NCBI RefSeq assembly: GCF_937875145.1
Contig: NZ_CALNCS010000068.1
Location: 26,390 to 90,389 of the forward strand
From: Alkalibaculum bacchi
GTDB lineage: Bacteria; Bacillota; Clostridia; Eubacteriales; Alkalibacteraceae
DNA: 64,000 bases
Reading direction: 5' to 3'
Both the position numbers and the translations under genes were made by a program. The notes below the pieces were generated by a model. That model worked only from the letters and a program-made list of their open reading frames with translations. It was not told the DNA's origin and ran no database searches. Below are positions 34,633-43,528 of this stretch, piece by piece (within the stretch, counting starts at the first letter, position 1; each line of letters starts with the position of its first letter).

Positions 34633-35358
34633 ATGTTATCAGTTAAAAACGTAAAAAAATCTTTCAATGGCGGAAAGACTTTTGCAGTGGATAATATAAG
34701 TTTTGACGTTCATTCATCGGAGATTTTTGGGTTTTTGGGGCCTAATGGAGCAGGGAAGACGACGATGATAAAGATGATTACTGGGCTGTTACAATTAGAT
34801 AGTGGGAGCATTGAAATCAATGGAGTCGACATCGAAAAAGATTCTATAGAGGCCAAAAGGCAATTTAGTTTTGTACCGGATAGTCCAGAGGTTTTTGATA
34901 AGCTAAAGGGAATAGAATATCTAAATTTTCTTGGAGATGTGTATGGAGTAGAGTCAAAAGATCGAATAGAGCGGATTGAAAAGTACGCGACTCTTTTTGG
35001 ACTAAAAAACGCTTTAAACGACCCCATAATGAGCTATTCCCATGGAATGAAACAAAAGATTGTCCTAATTGGTGCCCTTCTTCATGAGCCTGAGATATTT
35101 GTTCTCGATGAGCCCATGGTAGGCTTAGACCCTAAGTCTGCTTATAATTTAAAAGAAATTATGAATGAACACTGTCAAAAGGGAAAAAGCGTATTTTTTT
35201 CAACCCATGTACTAGAGGTAGCTGAAAAAATCTGCAATAGAGTTGCTATTATTAACAAAGGTAAGATTATCGCTCAGGGCACCATAGAAGAGCTAAAGAA
35301 CATGACGAAAAATAATGAAAGCTTAGAGAATATATTTTTGGAGTTGACAGAGGAATGA
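34633..35358 (+). CDS. ABC transporter ATP-binding protein
   Basis: 241 residues. Walker A GPNGAGKTT (near 37-45), signature YSHGMKQK, Walker B IFVLDEPMVGLDP and switch His in STHVLEVAE. This is the DrrA-like exporter type, pairing with the large permease encoded next (4-bp ATGA overlap). ATG start after AAGGGGG. Substrate unknown. Confidence 0.93.
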   Translation: MLSVKNVKKSFNGGKTFAVDNISFDVHSSEIFGFLGPNGAGKTTMIKMITGLLQLDSGSIEINGVDIEKDSIEAKRQFSFVPDSPEVFDKLKGIEYLNFLGDVYGVESKDRIERIEKYATLFGLKNALNDPIMSYSHGMKQKIVLIGALLHEPEIFVLDEPMVGLDPKSAYNLKEIMNEHCQKGKSVFFSTHVLEVAEKICNRVAIINKGKIIAQGTIEELKNMTKNNESLENIFLELTEE

Positions 35359-36995
35359 AACAAATTGTGAAATTAGTGAGAATTTCTTTACTTTCATCTT
35401 TTGGATTTTCGTCCATAAAGTATAATTTTATGAAAAGTAAGAAAGATATTTGGAAGCCTATTATATTGGTATTGGCTTTGGCATCCCTTATCCCATCTTA
35501 TGTTATGTATGTCCAATTGATTAAAAACATATATATACAATTATTTGCTTTAGGACAAGAAAGTTCAATATTCACATTAATCATCATGCCTATTTCACTC
35601 ATCATCTTTGTCTTTGGCTTGTCTTATGTACTGTCGGCCTTTTATTTTTCTAATGATGTGGAAAAGCTCATTCCATTGCCTATAAAAGAGGGTAATATTG
35701 TCATATCAAAATTTATTAGTATGGTAATCTTTAATTACTTTATTGTAGTGCCTATATTATTGCCTGTGCTAATTGTAGCATTTGGAGATTTTGGTGGTAC
35801 TCTTTATATTATTTACAGCTTACTCACCATATTGCTTTTACCTGTCATTCCTCTTGGCATTGACACGATTATCATCATGGTACTTATGAAATTAACCAAT
35901 ATTCAAGGAAGAAAAGACTTGCTGAGAAATCTCTCCATGTTCTTTGTCTTGTTTATTATCATTGCACTTCAAGCAGTACTTAATAACACCCTTACCTCTA
36001 TGGAGCCAGGTAAAGAGGGAGAATTCCTGAATGCGCTTTTACAAAGAAGTGATGGCATTATGGTTTGGTTAGGAAGAGCTTATCCACCTGCTATATGGTT
36101 TAGCAAAAGTATATCAAATGCACATAAGATATCGGGTCTTATTTATTCCGCGCTTAATATTTTATTAGGAGTGGGCATGGTTTATTTAATCGGTCAAATA
36201 GGCAGCAAAATCTATCTTAAGGCTTTATTAGAGAAAAACAATTTCAAGAAAAGCCTAAAAAAAGTTGAATTAGGATTGCTCATAAAAAATAGATCTCCTA
36301 TTATTGCAATCTTTCTAAATGACGTAAAACTAGTTTTAAGAACACCTATTTACTTATTTAACTGTGTGAGTATTTCTTTTCTATTGCCTATACTAGTTAT
36401 AGTAATGCCTTTAATATCTGGAGGGCAAGACGCAGATTTTAGCCAATTGTATTTTCAGTTTAAAGAGTATATTACTTTAATATTAATTGCCTTTTTCGCT
36501 TTTATTGCTACAGCAAACCCTACAGCCTCTACTACCTATTCTAGAGAGGGAAAAGCGTATTGGATTCATGCTGTACTTCCCGTGGCTCCTGGGAGTATGT
36601 TTGTAGGCAGGATGTTACAGCCTATGCTATTAGAGCTTATATCTATCTTTATTATGTTAGTCTCCTTAGCTTTTGTCTTGCCCCTTGATATTGGTGAGAT
36701 GTTCATTAGTCTGGTAATTGGTATGTTGGTTAGTTTACCCATATGCGCAATAGGAGTATTCATCGACAGGTTGTATCCGAAACTAGACTGGGATCAGCCA
36801 CAAAGGGCAGTAAAGCAAAATATCAATGTCCTTTTGAATATGTTAATAGGAGTAGGGTATATCTTGTTATTAGGTTTTATGACTATGAAGATGATGGAAT
36901 ATGAAATAGGAGTAAACCTGATTTATGGCTTAATAAGTGTTCTATCTATTATTTCTACAGGTGGGATTTTTTGGGCCTTTCATAAAATAAAATAG
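35355..36995 (+). CDS. ABC exporter permease, large multi-spanning
   Basis: 546 residues with about 12 hydrophobic segments in two halves (about 40-290 and 325-540). It resembles the large putative ABC-2-type exporter permeases found beside DrrA-like ATPases in Firmicutes; no substrate motif is visible. Start and the ATPase stop overlap (ATGA). A CPBP-family protease gene follows 22 bp downstream, so all three probably form one operon. Confidence 0.82.
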   Translation: MKQIVKLVRISLLSSFGFSSIKYNFMKSKKDIWKPIILVLALASLIPSYVMYVQLIKNIYIQLFALGQESSIFTLIIMPISLIIFVFGLSYVLSAFYFSNDVEKLIPLPIKEGNIVISKFISMVIFNYFIVVPILLPVLIVAFGDFGGTLYIIYSLLTILLLPVIPLGIDTIIIMVLMKLTNIQGRKDLLRNLSMFFVLFIIIALQAVLNNTLTSMEPGKEGEFLNALLQRSDGIMVWLGRAYPPAIWFSKSISNAHKISGLIYSALNILLGVGMVYLIGQIGSKIYLKALLEKNNFKKSLKKVELGLLIKNRSPIIAIFLNDVKLVLRTPIYLFNCVSISFLLPILVIVMPLISGGQDADFSQLYFQFKEYITLILIAFFAFIATANPTASTTYSREGKAYWIHAVLPVAPGSMFVGRMLQPMLLELISIFIMLVSLAFVLPLDIGEMFISLVIGMLVSLPICAIGVFIDRLYPKLDWDQPQRAVKQNINVLLNMLIGVGYILLLGFMTMKMMEYEIGVNLIYGLISVLSIISTGGIFWAFHKIK

Positions 36996-37017
36996 AAGCT
37001 TCATAGTAAGGAGAGTT

Positions 37018-37995
37018 ATGGAAGAAATTACGAATAAGAGTTTTAAAAAAGGCCTTTGGCTCTTTCTGATTTTGTTTATCGCATTTTTAACGTTAAATGT
37101 ACTGATTGGAGTATATCTTTATCCTTTGGCATTGTATCATGAAACGATAGATATACTGATTCCTTGTTTAATATATCTGCTAGTGACTAAAAAGCCAATT
37201 TTATCAACTTTAAAGCTTGATAAAAAGATGAATAAAAAAAGTGTGGTCATTGTCTTTCAGTTGTTTTTGATTAGTTTTTTATTAAAATTAGGTATCAATT
37301 ATCTTGTTATGTTAACAGGTAGTATTGACCCTTCGAGAGTGACTATGGAAGTAATGGAATTAGCTCCAGATTTTCTTACTTTATTCTTTGCAGTAGCCAT
37401 TATGCCGTCCTTTTTAGAGGAAATTATCATTAGAGGTGTAGTATTAGACCAATTTCAAGATACGAGTCTTTGGCAAGGGGCCATTATGACAGGTTTATTA
37501 TTTGGTTTTATGCATGTAGACATTGGTCAATTAGGTTATACAACTGTTCTTGGTATTTTAATGGGAGCTATCGTTATTGCTACAGGTTCCTTGTGGGGAG
37601 GAATACTATTTCACTTCCTCAATAATTTTACATCTGTAGCTACCCTAAGTTTTTTTAAGCTTATAGAAAACACTCTACCTAGTGAATTCGAACAAATGGC
37701 GACAGAAGCACAGGTTCAATCTACAGCAAATATAGGTATAGTAGGGGAGGTCTATACATTTGCATTTGCAGTGATTTGCTTAGGCATTGGAATCCTACTT
37801 TCTGTTCACTACATCAAAAAATTACAAAAAGTCAATGTGGGAAGAAAAGACATTAAACTTGAAGAAGGTGTCCTTGAAGAGAACGAGAATGAAGGAAAAG
37901 AGAGCCATATAAAAGTTTCTTGGAAAAGTTTGTTTTTTAATATACCGTTTTTTCTTATTGTGTTGGTGTATATTGGGATAAATCTAATTAGGTAG
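37018..37995 (+). CDS. CPBP family intramembrane metalloprotease
   Basis: 325 residues, eight or so hydrophobic segments. The catalytic motifs of the Abi/CPBP (Rce1-like) family are FLEEIIIRG (EExxxR), GFMHVDIGQ and FHFLNNF. Such proteins process peptides or protect against bacteriocins, and are often encoded with ABC exporters. Here it is the third gene of an exporter operon, consistent with processing or immunity, but the partner peptide is not seen. ATG start after AAGGAGAG. Confidence 0.88.
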   Translation: MEEITNKSFKKGLWLFLILFIAFLTLNVLIGVYLYPLALYHETIDILIPCLIYLLVTKKPILSTLKLDKKMNKKSVVIVFQLFLISFLLKLGINYLVMLTGSIDPSRVTMEVMELAPDFLTLFFAVAIMPSFLEEIIIRGVVLDQFQDTSLWQGAIMTGLLFGFMHVDIGQLGYTTVLGILMGAIVIATGSLWGGILFHFLNNFTSVATLSFFKLIENTLPSEFEQMATEAQVQSTANIGIVGEVYTFAFAVICLGIGILLSVHYIKKLQKVNVGRKDIKLEEGVLEENENEGKESHIKVSWKSLFFNIPFFLIVLVYIGINLIR

Positions 37996-37998
37996 TAT

Positions 37999-38075
37999 GT
38001 CGCCAACCTTAACAGGGGTAATACCTCTCGATCTTCCTCACCCTTCAGGCAAGACAAATCGAGTATTACTCTCAG
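37999..38075 (+). repeat. Dispersed imperfect palindrome of about 77 bp, copy 1
   Basis: Begins TCGCCAACCTTAACAGG; arms GTAATACCTCTCGAT and ATCGAGTATTAC flank a centre containing CTCACCCTTCAGGCAAGA. The same sequence in reverse orientation lies at 43306-43382. It joins an AGGTGGTAAGCAAAA end (38074-38090) of the other repeat family. Confidence 0.7.
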
Positions 38076-38106
38076 GTGGTAAGCAAAACCTTGAAAAGCT
38101 GAAAGA

Positions 38107-38141
38107 AAACCCTACTCTCCTTTAGGCGAGTAGGGTTTTTC
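38107..38141 (+). terminator. Terminator of the ABC/CPBP operon
   Basis: AAACCCTACTC pairs with GAGTAGGGTTT and ends in TTTTT. The loop TCCTTTAGGC resembles the CTCGCCTTTAGGCGAG core seen in the repeats at 44430 and 46790. Confidence 0.75.
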
Positions 38142-38155
38142 TGGCCGTATTCAAA

Positions 38156-39292
38156 CTAACTTGGTAGTCTTAATTCTTCATGACATTTTTTTAATGCCTC
38201 AATAATATCTATATGCTGAGGGCATTGGTCCTCGCAGTTTCCGCATTCGATACAATTATTAGCTCTTTTGTCTTGGCTGATTTGGCTGTATTTTTTCTTG
38301 CTGTAGTCCCAATCATCGTACATATGAGCATCATTTATGATTTCAAAGACATCATAAATAGGGATTTGTTGTGGGCAATCTATACAGTATTTACATGCAG
38401 TACAGTTTACCTTTGTCTTTTCTTCTATATATTTTTTAATATCTTTAATGAGCGTTTCTTCTTCACTGCTTAAGTCCCCAATATTTGCAGTAGAAGAGGT
38501 ATCTATATTTTCTAGCACTTGCTCCATAGTAGACATACCGCTTAGAATCAAATTGACCTCTGGTAGATTGTAGAGGAATTTTAGTGCTAATTGGGCTGGC
38601 GAAGCTTGGACATCGTGTTTGTCCCATATTTCTTTTAATGCCCCCTCAATTTTAAAGGCGAGCTTTCCACCCTTTAGTGGTTCCATAATAATTACAGGAA
38701 TTCCTTTAGAATGAGCATACTGTAAACCTTCTAAGCCAGCTTGGTAGTTGACATCCATATAATTTAATTGGATTTGACAGAAATCAAATAAATTAGAATC
38801 ACATATTTCTTTAAAAAGATCTAGTGAATCATGAAAAGAAAATCCTAAGTGTTTTACTTTTCCAGAGCCTTTTGCTTCAATAATAAAGTCTTCAATATTT
38901 TGTTCTTTTAGTTTTTGCCAACGCCCTGCATCAAGAGCATGAAGTAAATAAAAGTCAATATAATTTGTTTGCAATTTTTTTAATTGTTTATCTAAATATA
39001 AGCCAAAATCATCATAAGTTTTACACAGCCAGACAGGTGATTTAGTAGTCAAATAAATCTCTTCACGTAAATTGTTTTCCTTTAAGAATTCTCCTACAAA
39101 CAATTCACTCATCTCACCATGATAGGGCCATGCTGTATCTAAATAATTCACACCTTTGTCGATTGCTTCTTTTAGCATTGCCGAAGATTTTTCTTTATCG
39201 ATTTGTTTGGGATCATTATCTAGAGTGGGAAAACGCATACAACCAAATCCAAGTTGCGATACTTTTTCATTGCATAAATCTCTATAAATCAT
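38156..39292 (-). CDS. Aldo/keto reductase with C-terminal 4Fe-4S ferredoxin-like domain
   Basis: The start chosen is ATG at 39292, right after AAAAGGAGGG, giving 378 residues; an earlier in-frame start would lie in the promoter. The AKR barrel has GFGCMRFP, NYLDTAWPYHG (catalytic Tyr region) and HLGFSFHDS. The C-terminal part has cysteines CTACKYCIDCP and CIECGNCEDQCP. This arrangement is common in anaerobes and may couple the reductase to ferredoxin. Physiological substrate unknown. Confidence 0.9.
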   Translation of the reverse strand: MIYRDLCNEKVSQLGFGCMRFPTLDNDPKQIDKEKSSAMLKEAIDKGVNYLDTAWPYHGEMSELFVGEFLKENNLREEIYLTTKSPVWLCKTYDDFGLYLDKQLKKLQTNYIDFYLLHALDAGRWQKLKEQNIEDFIIEAKGSGKVKHLGFSFHDSLDLFKEICDSNLFDFCQIQLNYMDVNYQAGLEGLQYAHSKGIPVIIMEPLKGGKLAFKIEGALKEIWDKHDVQASPAQLALKFLYNLPEVNLILSGMSTMEQVLENIDTSSTANIGDLSSEEETLIKDIKKYIEEKTKVNCTACKYCIDCPQQIPIYDVFEIINDAHMYDDWDYSKKKYSQISQDKRANNCIECGNCEDQCPQHIDIIEALKKCHEELRLPS

Positions 39293-39321
39293 AGTCGTTA
39301 CCCTCCTTTTATCTAATTTAA

Positions 39322-39350
39322 ATACTAATAAGAACAAAGAAGGATGTCAA
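39322..39350 (-). promoter_or_regulatory. SigA promoter of the aldo/keto reductase gene
   Basis: Read on the minus strand: -35 TTGACA (39350-39345), 17-bp spacer, -10 TAGTAT (39327-39322), 30 bp before the ATG. Confidence 0.7.
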
Positions 39351-39412
39351 GTTATGTTCTTTGAATATTTTCTCTTGACAATGAAATAATAAAATAATGG
39401 AGGTGTGTACGT

Positions 39413-39769
39413 ATGAATTCAAAGCAAAAAGAAATAAAAGAGCTATTAAGCACATTTTTAGAGGGAATGAGAAATTTATCCTCAGAAGATCAGCAAGTTT
39501 ACAGGCCGTTTCAAGATTTAATCAATGTCATTAATAATCCAGGTGAATTAGAAGAAAAAGCAAAAGTGCTTATTAGCATTGGTATCGCAACATACAGTAG
39601 AAATGAACAAACCCTAGCTTATCATATAAACGAAGCCTATAAACTAGGAGCAAAACAAGAAGAGATTGCAGAAGCCGCTATGGTATCGGTTATACCAGGT
39701 GGTATGGATGCTATGACCTTTTTTGTTACCTATGTAAAAGATGCTATTGAAGCACTACAAACAAAATAG
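39413..39769 (+). CDS. Carboxymuconolactone decarboxylase (CMD) family protein without the redox cysteines
   Basis: 118 residues, all-helical CMD/AhpD-like fold. The core SIGIATYSRNEQTLAYHINEA matches the family, but the CxxCxxxH redox site of AhpD-like members is missing; only the histidine is kept. Peroxidase-type activity is therefore unlikely. ATG start after GGAGG. It is divergent from the aldo/keto reductase across about 120 bp, so the two may be co-regulated. Confidence 0.83.
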   Translation: MNSKQKEIKELLSTFLEGMRNLSSEDQQVYRPFQDLINVINNPGELEEKAKVLISIGIATYSRNEQTLAYHINEAYKLGAKQEEIAEAAMVSVIPGGMDAMTFFVTYVKDAIEALQTK

Positions 39770-39774
39770 TTGTA

Positions 39775-39865
39775 TGTGCTACGTTTTAAGAACTATGTAA
39801 AACTTAGGCCACCCTTGGTGGCCTGAATACTTTTACGTAAAACTGGCAACGTAGAACTTACACAA
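39775..39865. repeat. Intergenic palindromic repeat with GGCCACC core
   Basis: GGCCACC-CTT-GGTGGCC at the centre resembles the centre of the repeats at 30722 and 51004. The flanks carry TACGTTTTAAG and ACGTAGAAC, and ACGTAGAAC also occurs near 25070 and 51098. Confidence 0.45.
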
Positions 39866-39873
39866 CTAACGTG

Positions 39874-39902
39874 TTGACTTTTGAGAAGTGAAAAGGTATA
39901 AT
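39874..39902 (+). promoter_or_regulatory. Strong SigA promoter of tRNA-Ser (and possibly SRP RNA)
   Basis: -35 TTGACT (39874-39879), 17-bp spacer, -10 TATAAT (39897-39902), 15 bp before the tRNA. Confidence 0.85.
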
Positions 39903-39917
39903 TAAAATCCGAAGTAC

Positions 39918-40010
<93 letters not shown>

Positions 40011-40057
40011 TTAAATGAATAATGCATGTCGTTTAGACATTTAGCATATACCCATTT

Positions 40058-40323
40058 GTCGTGCTAGACGGGGAGTTAGCGGTGCCCTGTACCTGCAATC
40101 CGCTATAGCAGGGTTGAATTCCTGACCGAGGGTATAATCTTTGGGGTCTGACCTTGGCAAGTAGTGTTGAGAATCGGGCCCTGTGCAATAGACGCTTGTG
40201 AACTCCGTCAGGTTCGGAAGGAAGCAGCGGTAAACAAGCTAATCTATGTGCCTCAGGTCTACCTGATTTGAGCCAACTACCAAGGTAACGCTCGAAGATT
40301 ATATTCGACGAAAGGTGCACGAC
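40058..40323 (+). ncRNA. ffs: Signal recognition particle RNA (large Firmicute type)
   Basis: 266 nt. The Ffh-binding domain is unmistakable: GTCAGGTTCGGAAGGAAGCAG near 40208-40229 with its GNAR-type tetraloop and asymmetric loop. The 5' GTCGTGC pairs with the 3' GCACGAC, and the 5' part forms an Alu-like domain as in Bacillus scRNA. It lies between tRNA-Ser and dnaX, a common order in this phylum. Transcription probably reads through from the tRNA promoter. Confidence 0.96.
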
Positions 40324-40332
40324 TCTATATTT

Positions 40333-40363
40333 AAAAAAGAACTTCAGTAGAAGTTCTTTTTTT
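40333..40363 (+). terminator. Terminator of SRP RNA
   Basis: AAAGAACTTC-AGTA-GAAGTTCTTTTTTT, a perfect stem with a long T run. Confidence 0.9.
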
Positions 40364-40365
40364 AT

Positions 40366-40409
40366 ATGAACAAACAAGTATGAACAATTGTTCATACTTG
40401 TTTGTTCAT
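40366..40409. repeat. Perfect 44-bp palindrome between SRP RNA and dnaX
   Basis: The left half ATGAACAAACAAGTATGAACAA (40366-40387, shown in parts: ATGAACAAAC, AAGTATGAAC, AA) is exactly the reverse complement of 40388-40409, with no central spacer. It sits 3 bp after the SRP terminator T run and about 30 bp before the dnaX -10. It has internal ATGAACAA repeats as well. Confidence 0.85.
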
Positions 40410-40435
40410 TAAAACTACTCTATCTGTGAAGAATT

Positions 40436-40444
40436 TGATATAAT
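40436..40444 (+). promoter_or_regulatory. Extended -10 promoter of dnaX
   Basis: TGATATAAT gives TATAAT at 40439-40444 with the TGn extension. No good -35 is present, as is common for extended -10 promoters. The palindrome lies just upstream. Confidence 0.6.
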
Positions 40445-40477
40445 AGAATGAAAAATATTCTCCCATGGAGTGAAGAG

Positions 40478-42010
40478 ATGGAACATATAGCATTATATCG
40501 AAGATATCGACCTACGAACTTTTCAGAGGTTATTGGTCAAGATAATATTGTTAAGATATTAAAAAATCAAATTATAACAGAAAAAATTGGTCACGCTTAT
40601 TTATTTAGTGGAACTCGAGGAACAGGGAAAACTTCTGCTGCTAAGATTTTTGCAAAAGCTGTAAATTGCGAAAATCATGGGACTGGTGAACCCTGTCAGA
40701 AATGCGAAACTTGTAAGGCAATTGACAATAATAATGTCATGGATATTGTTGAAATTGATGCTGCTTCAAATCGAGGAGTAGATGAAATCCGAGAGTTAAG
40801 AGAGCGGGTCAAGTATCCACCTACAGTGGGAAGCTACAAGGTCTATATTATAGACGAGGTTCACATGTTGACTACGGAAGCCTTTAATGCCTTACTAAAG
40901 ACTTTAGAAGAACCCCCAAAGCATGTTATCTTTATTTTGGCCACTACAGAACCCAATAAATTACCTACGACCATACTGTCTAGATGTCAAAGATTTCACT
41001 TTAAAAGATTGGAATTGAAAGACATCTATAGTAGAATGGACTATATCTGTACAGAACTCAATGTACAAATTGAAGAAAAAACCTTAAAACTCATTGCTAA
41101 AAATGCAGATGGAGCTATGAGAGATGCTCTAAGCATATTAGAACAATGTCTATCTATTAGCAACGATAATATAGTAGATTACAATAGCGTAAAAGAGTTA
41201 TTAGGTATAAGTGGCGATCAGTTGGTCTATGGACTTATTGAAAACATTATTCATAAAGACGTTCACAGTGCCCTTAGCACGTTAGAGGAAGCCTATGGAA
41301 ATGGAAAAGAAATTGCCCAATTAGTCAATCAGATGGTAGTCTGCCTAAGAGATATGCTCATACTAAAGGTAACAAATTCCTCTGACAATCTAATGGAATC
41401 AAGTGAAGAAAATACGGATACATTAAGAAAGCTAAGCACTCAGGTAGAAAATGAATTGCTATCTTATTATATTGAAAGCTTAGCCGAAATGGAAAGTAAG
41501 ATTAAATACAGCACGCTACCAAAGGTCTTAATGGAAGTGCTTTTGATTAAGCTTTGTAGTGTAGGTTTATCTACAAATACAGTGATAAATTCTAATGTAG
41601 AAATATCTCACGACAAAATATCAAATAGAAAACCAATGGAAAAGATTATAGAAAATACGCAAAGTAAAAACAATAGACATGAAGAGCCGAAACAAGCAAA
41701 AGGAAATATGGACTTTGAGACATTATGCAATACGATAAAAAAAGACAGACCTCTCATAGGAACGGCTCTTGAAATGGGAACATGCAAAGAGATTTCAGAT
41801 GAAAAATGCAGTGTTGCCTTTAATAAAGACAATTCCTTTCACTACAATACGGTACACAAAAACAGACAGTATATTGAGGGCCAAGTAAAAAAACTAATAA
41901 ATCCAAATTGCTATTTTAATTGTGGGACTGAAGAAAAGGGAGGAGACGACTTCCTAAATCGCACAAAAGAAGTATTTGGAGAAGATAAAGTTTTTTTAAC
42001 AGATAAATAG
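40478..42010 (+). CDS. dnaX: DNA polymerase III subunits gamma and tau DnaX
   Basis: The start is ATG 40478 after GGAG; an earlier in-frame ATG lies at the likely transcription start. 510 residues. AAA+ motifs: Walker A SGTRGTGKTS (44-53), zinc cysteines Cys64, 73, 76 and 79, Walker B YIIDEVHML, sensor 1 LATTEP and the C-terminal collar. It loads the sliding clamp. First of dnaX-ybaB-recR. Confidence 0.96.
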   Translation: MEHIALYRRYRPTNFSEVIGQDNIVKILKNQIITEKIGHAYLFSGTRGTGKTSAAKIFAKAVNCENHGTGEPCQKCETCKAIDNNNVMDIVEIDAASNRGVDEIRELRERVKYPPTVGSYKVYIIDEVHMLTTEAFNALLKTLEEPPKHVIFILATTEPNKLPTTILSRCQRFHFKRLELKDIYSRMDYICTELNVQIEEKTLKLIAKNADGAMRDALSILEQCLSISNDNIVDYNSVKELLGISGDQLVYGLIENIIHKDVHSALSTLEEAYGNGKEIAQLVNQMVVCLRDMLILKVTNSSDNLMESSEENTDTLRKLSTQVENELLSYYIESLAEMESKIKYSTLPKVLMEVLLIKLCSVGLSTNTVINSNVEISHDKISNRKPMEKIIENTQSKNNRHEEPKQAKGNMDFETLCNTIKKDRPLIGTALEMGTCKEISDEKCSVAFNKDNSFHYNTVHKNRQYIEGQVKKLINPNCYFNCGTEEKGGDDFLNRTKEVFGEDKVFLTDK

Positions 42011-42048
42011 CAAAATAATGAAGAAGGTATATTAAGGAGGAATAAATT

Positions 42049-42390
42049 ATGGCAAAAAAAGGATTTCCAAGTGGAATGGGTAATATGAATAATATGATGA
42101 AGCAAGTTCAGAAGATGCAAGCAGATATGCAAAAAATGCAAGGTGAATTAGAAGAAAAAGAAATGGAAGCTACCTCTGGTGGTGGAGCAGTAAAAGTTAT
42201 AGCTAATGGCAAGAAAAATATTGTCTCAATTAAAATCAATCCAGAAGTAGTAGATGAAGACGATGTAGAAATGCTAGAAGACTTAGTACTAGCTGCTGTC
42301 AATGAAGCGTTAAGAAGTGCAGAAGCAATGGTAAGCGACGAAATGGGCAAAATCACAGGGGGAATGAATCTACCTAAGGGCTTATTCTAG
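42049..42390 (+). CDS. YbaB/EbfC family nucleoid-associated protein
   Basis: 113 residues. Starts with a Met-rich helix ([19 protein letters not shown]) and has the family core [12 protein letters not shown] and LVLAAVNEA. It binds DNA as a dimer. Position between dnaX and recR is the standard gene order. AAGGAGG precedes the ATG. Confidence 0.95.
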   Translation: MAKKGFPSGMGNMNNMMKQVQKMQADMQKMQGELEEKEMEATSGGGAVKVIANGKKNIVSIKINPEVVDEDDVEMLEDLVLAAVNEALRSAEAMVSDEMGKITGGMNLPKGLF

Positions 42391-42700
42391 TATATGTAAA
42401 TAGCATATTATTTAAAAATAGGATCACTACGTAGGATGGCAATTAGTGACCAGTACTTTCTGCCAATAGCGGTATTTAAAAACTGGAAATAGTTGCGAAT
42501 AGTGGGTTTGTATACCGGAACGAAGAGGGTGTCGTTCCCTACAGATCTACTAGATAAAACAAATGCTAAATTTCTAGTACTAGCTACTAGCCATCGCCAA
42601 AGTCATCCTGAGCATTAGCGAAGGATTTAAGTATGGCTACCAGAGCTAGCTATACTTATCGCTGACGCTGGTGGCTGTATTATTGAGAAGAGAGGAAATT
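42391..42700. other. Unusually long ybaB-recR gap filled with repeat remnants
   Basis: About 310 bp where these genes are usually adjacent. It contains GTCATCC-type repeat 42602-42626, CTAG-rich segments (CTAGTACTAGCTACTAG near 42575) and several short hairpins. I see no open frame of interest. Confidence 0.5.
42602..42626. repeat. Dispersed GTCATCC...GCGAAGGAT repeat, copy 1
   Basis: GTCATCCTGAGCATTAGCGAAGGAT in two parts: GTCATCCTGAGC and ATTAGCGAAGGAT. A second copy is at 45230-45253. Confidence 0.55.
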
Positions 42701-43300
42701 ATGTCGTATTATTCAGAGCCAATTTCAAAATTAATACATGAATTTAGTAAATTACCTGGCATAGGAAATAAATCTGCACAGAGATTGGCAATGCATGTGT
42801 TGAAGATGAATAGTGAAGATGTAAAAAATTTAGCTGATGCAATAGTAGAGGCAAAAGAAAAGGTAATCAACTGTTCTACTTGTTTTAATATTACATCAAA
42901 TGACCCTTGTTCCATTTGTTCTGATATGCGAAGAGACCAGGGCACTATTTGTATTGTTCAAGAGGCCAACGATATCATCGCTATCGAAAAGACAAAAGAG
43001 TACCATGGCTTATATCATGTATTGCAGGGAGCAATCTCACCTATGGAGGGAATAGGGCCAAACGAAATTCGAATTAGAGAGCTTATATTGAGACTTCAAA
43101 AGGAAGATGTTCAAGAGGTAATCCTAGCCACAAACCCTAATATTGAAGGGGAAGCCACTGCAATGTACATCTCTAAACTAATAAAACCTTCGGGAATCAA
43201 AGTCACCAGAATAGCCCACGGCATTCCAATAGGAGGTAATTTAGAATACACAGACGAAGTAACCTTATCAAAAGCTATTGAGGGAAGACATGAAATATGA
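42701..43300 (+). CDS. recR: Recombination protein RecR
   Basis: The start is ATG 42701 after AGAGGAA; the frame is open further upstream without a ribosome site. 199 residues, the usual length. Helix-hairpin-helix [13 protein letters not shown], zinc finger cysteines 58, 61, 70 and 73, Toprim domain ([10 protein letters not shown] to [12 protein letters not shown]) and C-terminal [13 protein letters not shown]. It works with RecO and RecF in gap repair. Confidence 0.96.
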   Translation: MSYYSEPISKLIHEFSKLPGIGNKSAQRLAMHVLKMNSEDVKNLADAIVEAKEKVINCSTCFNITSNDPCSICSDMRRDQGTICIVQEANDIIAIEKTKEYHGLYHVLQGAISPMEGIGPNEIRIRELILRLQKEDVQEVILATNPNIEGEATAMYISKLIKPSGIKVTRIAHGIPIGGNLEYTDEVTLSKAIEGRHEI

Positions 43301-43305
43301 GCTTG

Positions 43306-43382
43306 CTTGGGAGTAATACCCGATTTCTCTTGCCCAAAGGGTGAGAGAAATCGATTGGTATTACATCTGTCAAGGTTGGCGA
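43306..43382 (-). repeat. Dispersed imperfect palindrome of about 77 bp, copy 2
   Basis: The reverse complement of the repeat at 37999-38075: GTAATACCCGATTTCTC and GAGAAATCGATTGGTATTAC arms, then CTGTCAAGGTTGGCGA. Immediately after it, 43376-43425 forms another long imperfect hairpin with TTGTAGC/GCTACAA. Confidence 0.7.
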
Positions 43383-43462
43383 GGTTTGTAGCGACTAGAA
43401 GGAGCTACAAGCCCGCAACCTACGACATGCCATGCTACGAAAAAAAGTGAAAACGTATCCAA

Positions 43463-43491
43463 TTGAATCCCTCTGCCTTACCCTGTATACT
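43463..43491 (+). promoter_or_regulatory. SigA promoter of the HAD phosphatase gene, with a cre-like site upstream
   Basis: -35 TTGAAT (43463-43468), 17-bp spacer, -10 TATACT (43486-43491). TGAAAACGTATCCA at 43448-43461 resembles a catabolite-repression cre site with one mismatch to the common consensus. Confidence 0.65.
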
Positions 43492-43528
43492 ATTAAGTAT
43501 AAATACCAAAAACAGTAGGAGGGCTAAT

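Noticed and set aside
38074..38141. Prophage or insertion-sequence ends
   Set aside because: The repeats resemble element ends but no transposase, integrase or phage gene occurs anywhere in the window.
40033..40395. 120-residue open frame on the minus strand
   Set aside because: It is antisense to the SRP RNA, whose structure explains the open frame.
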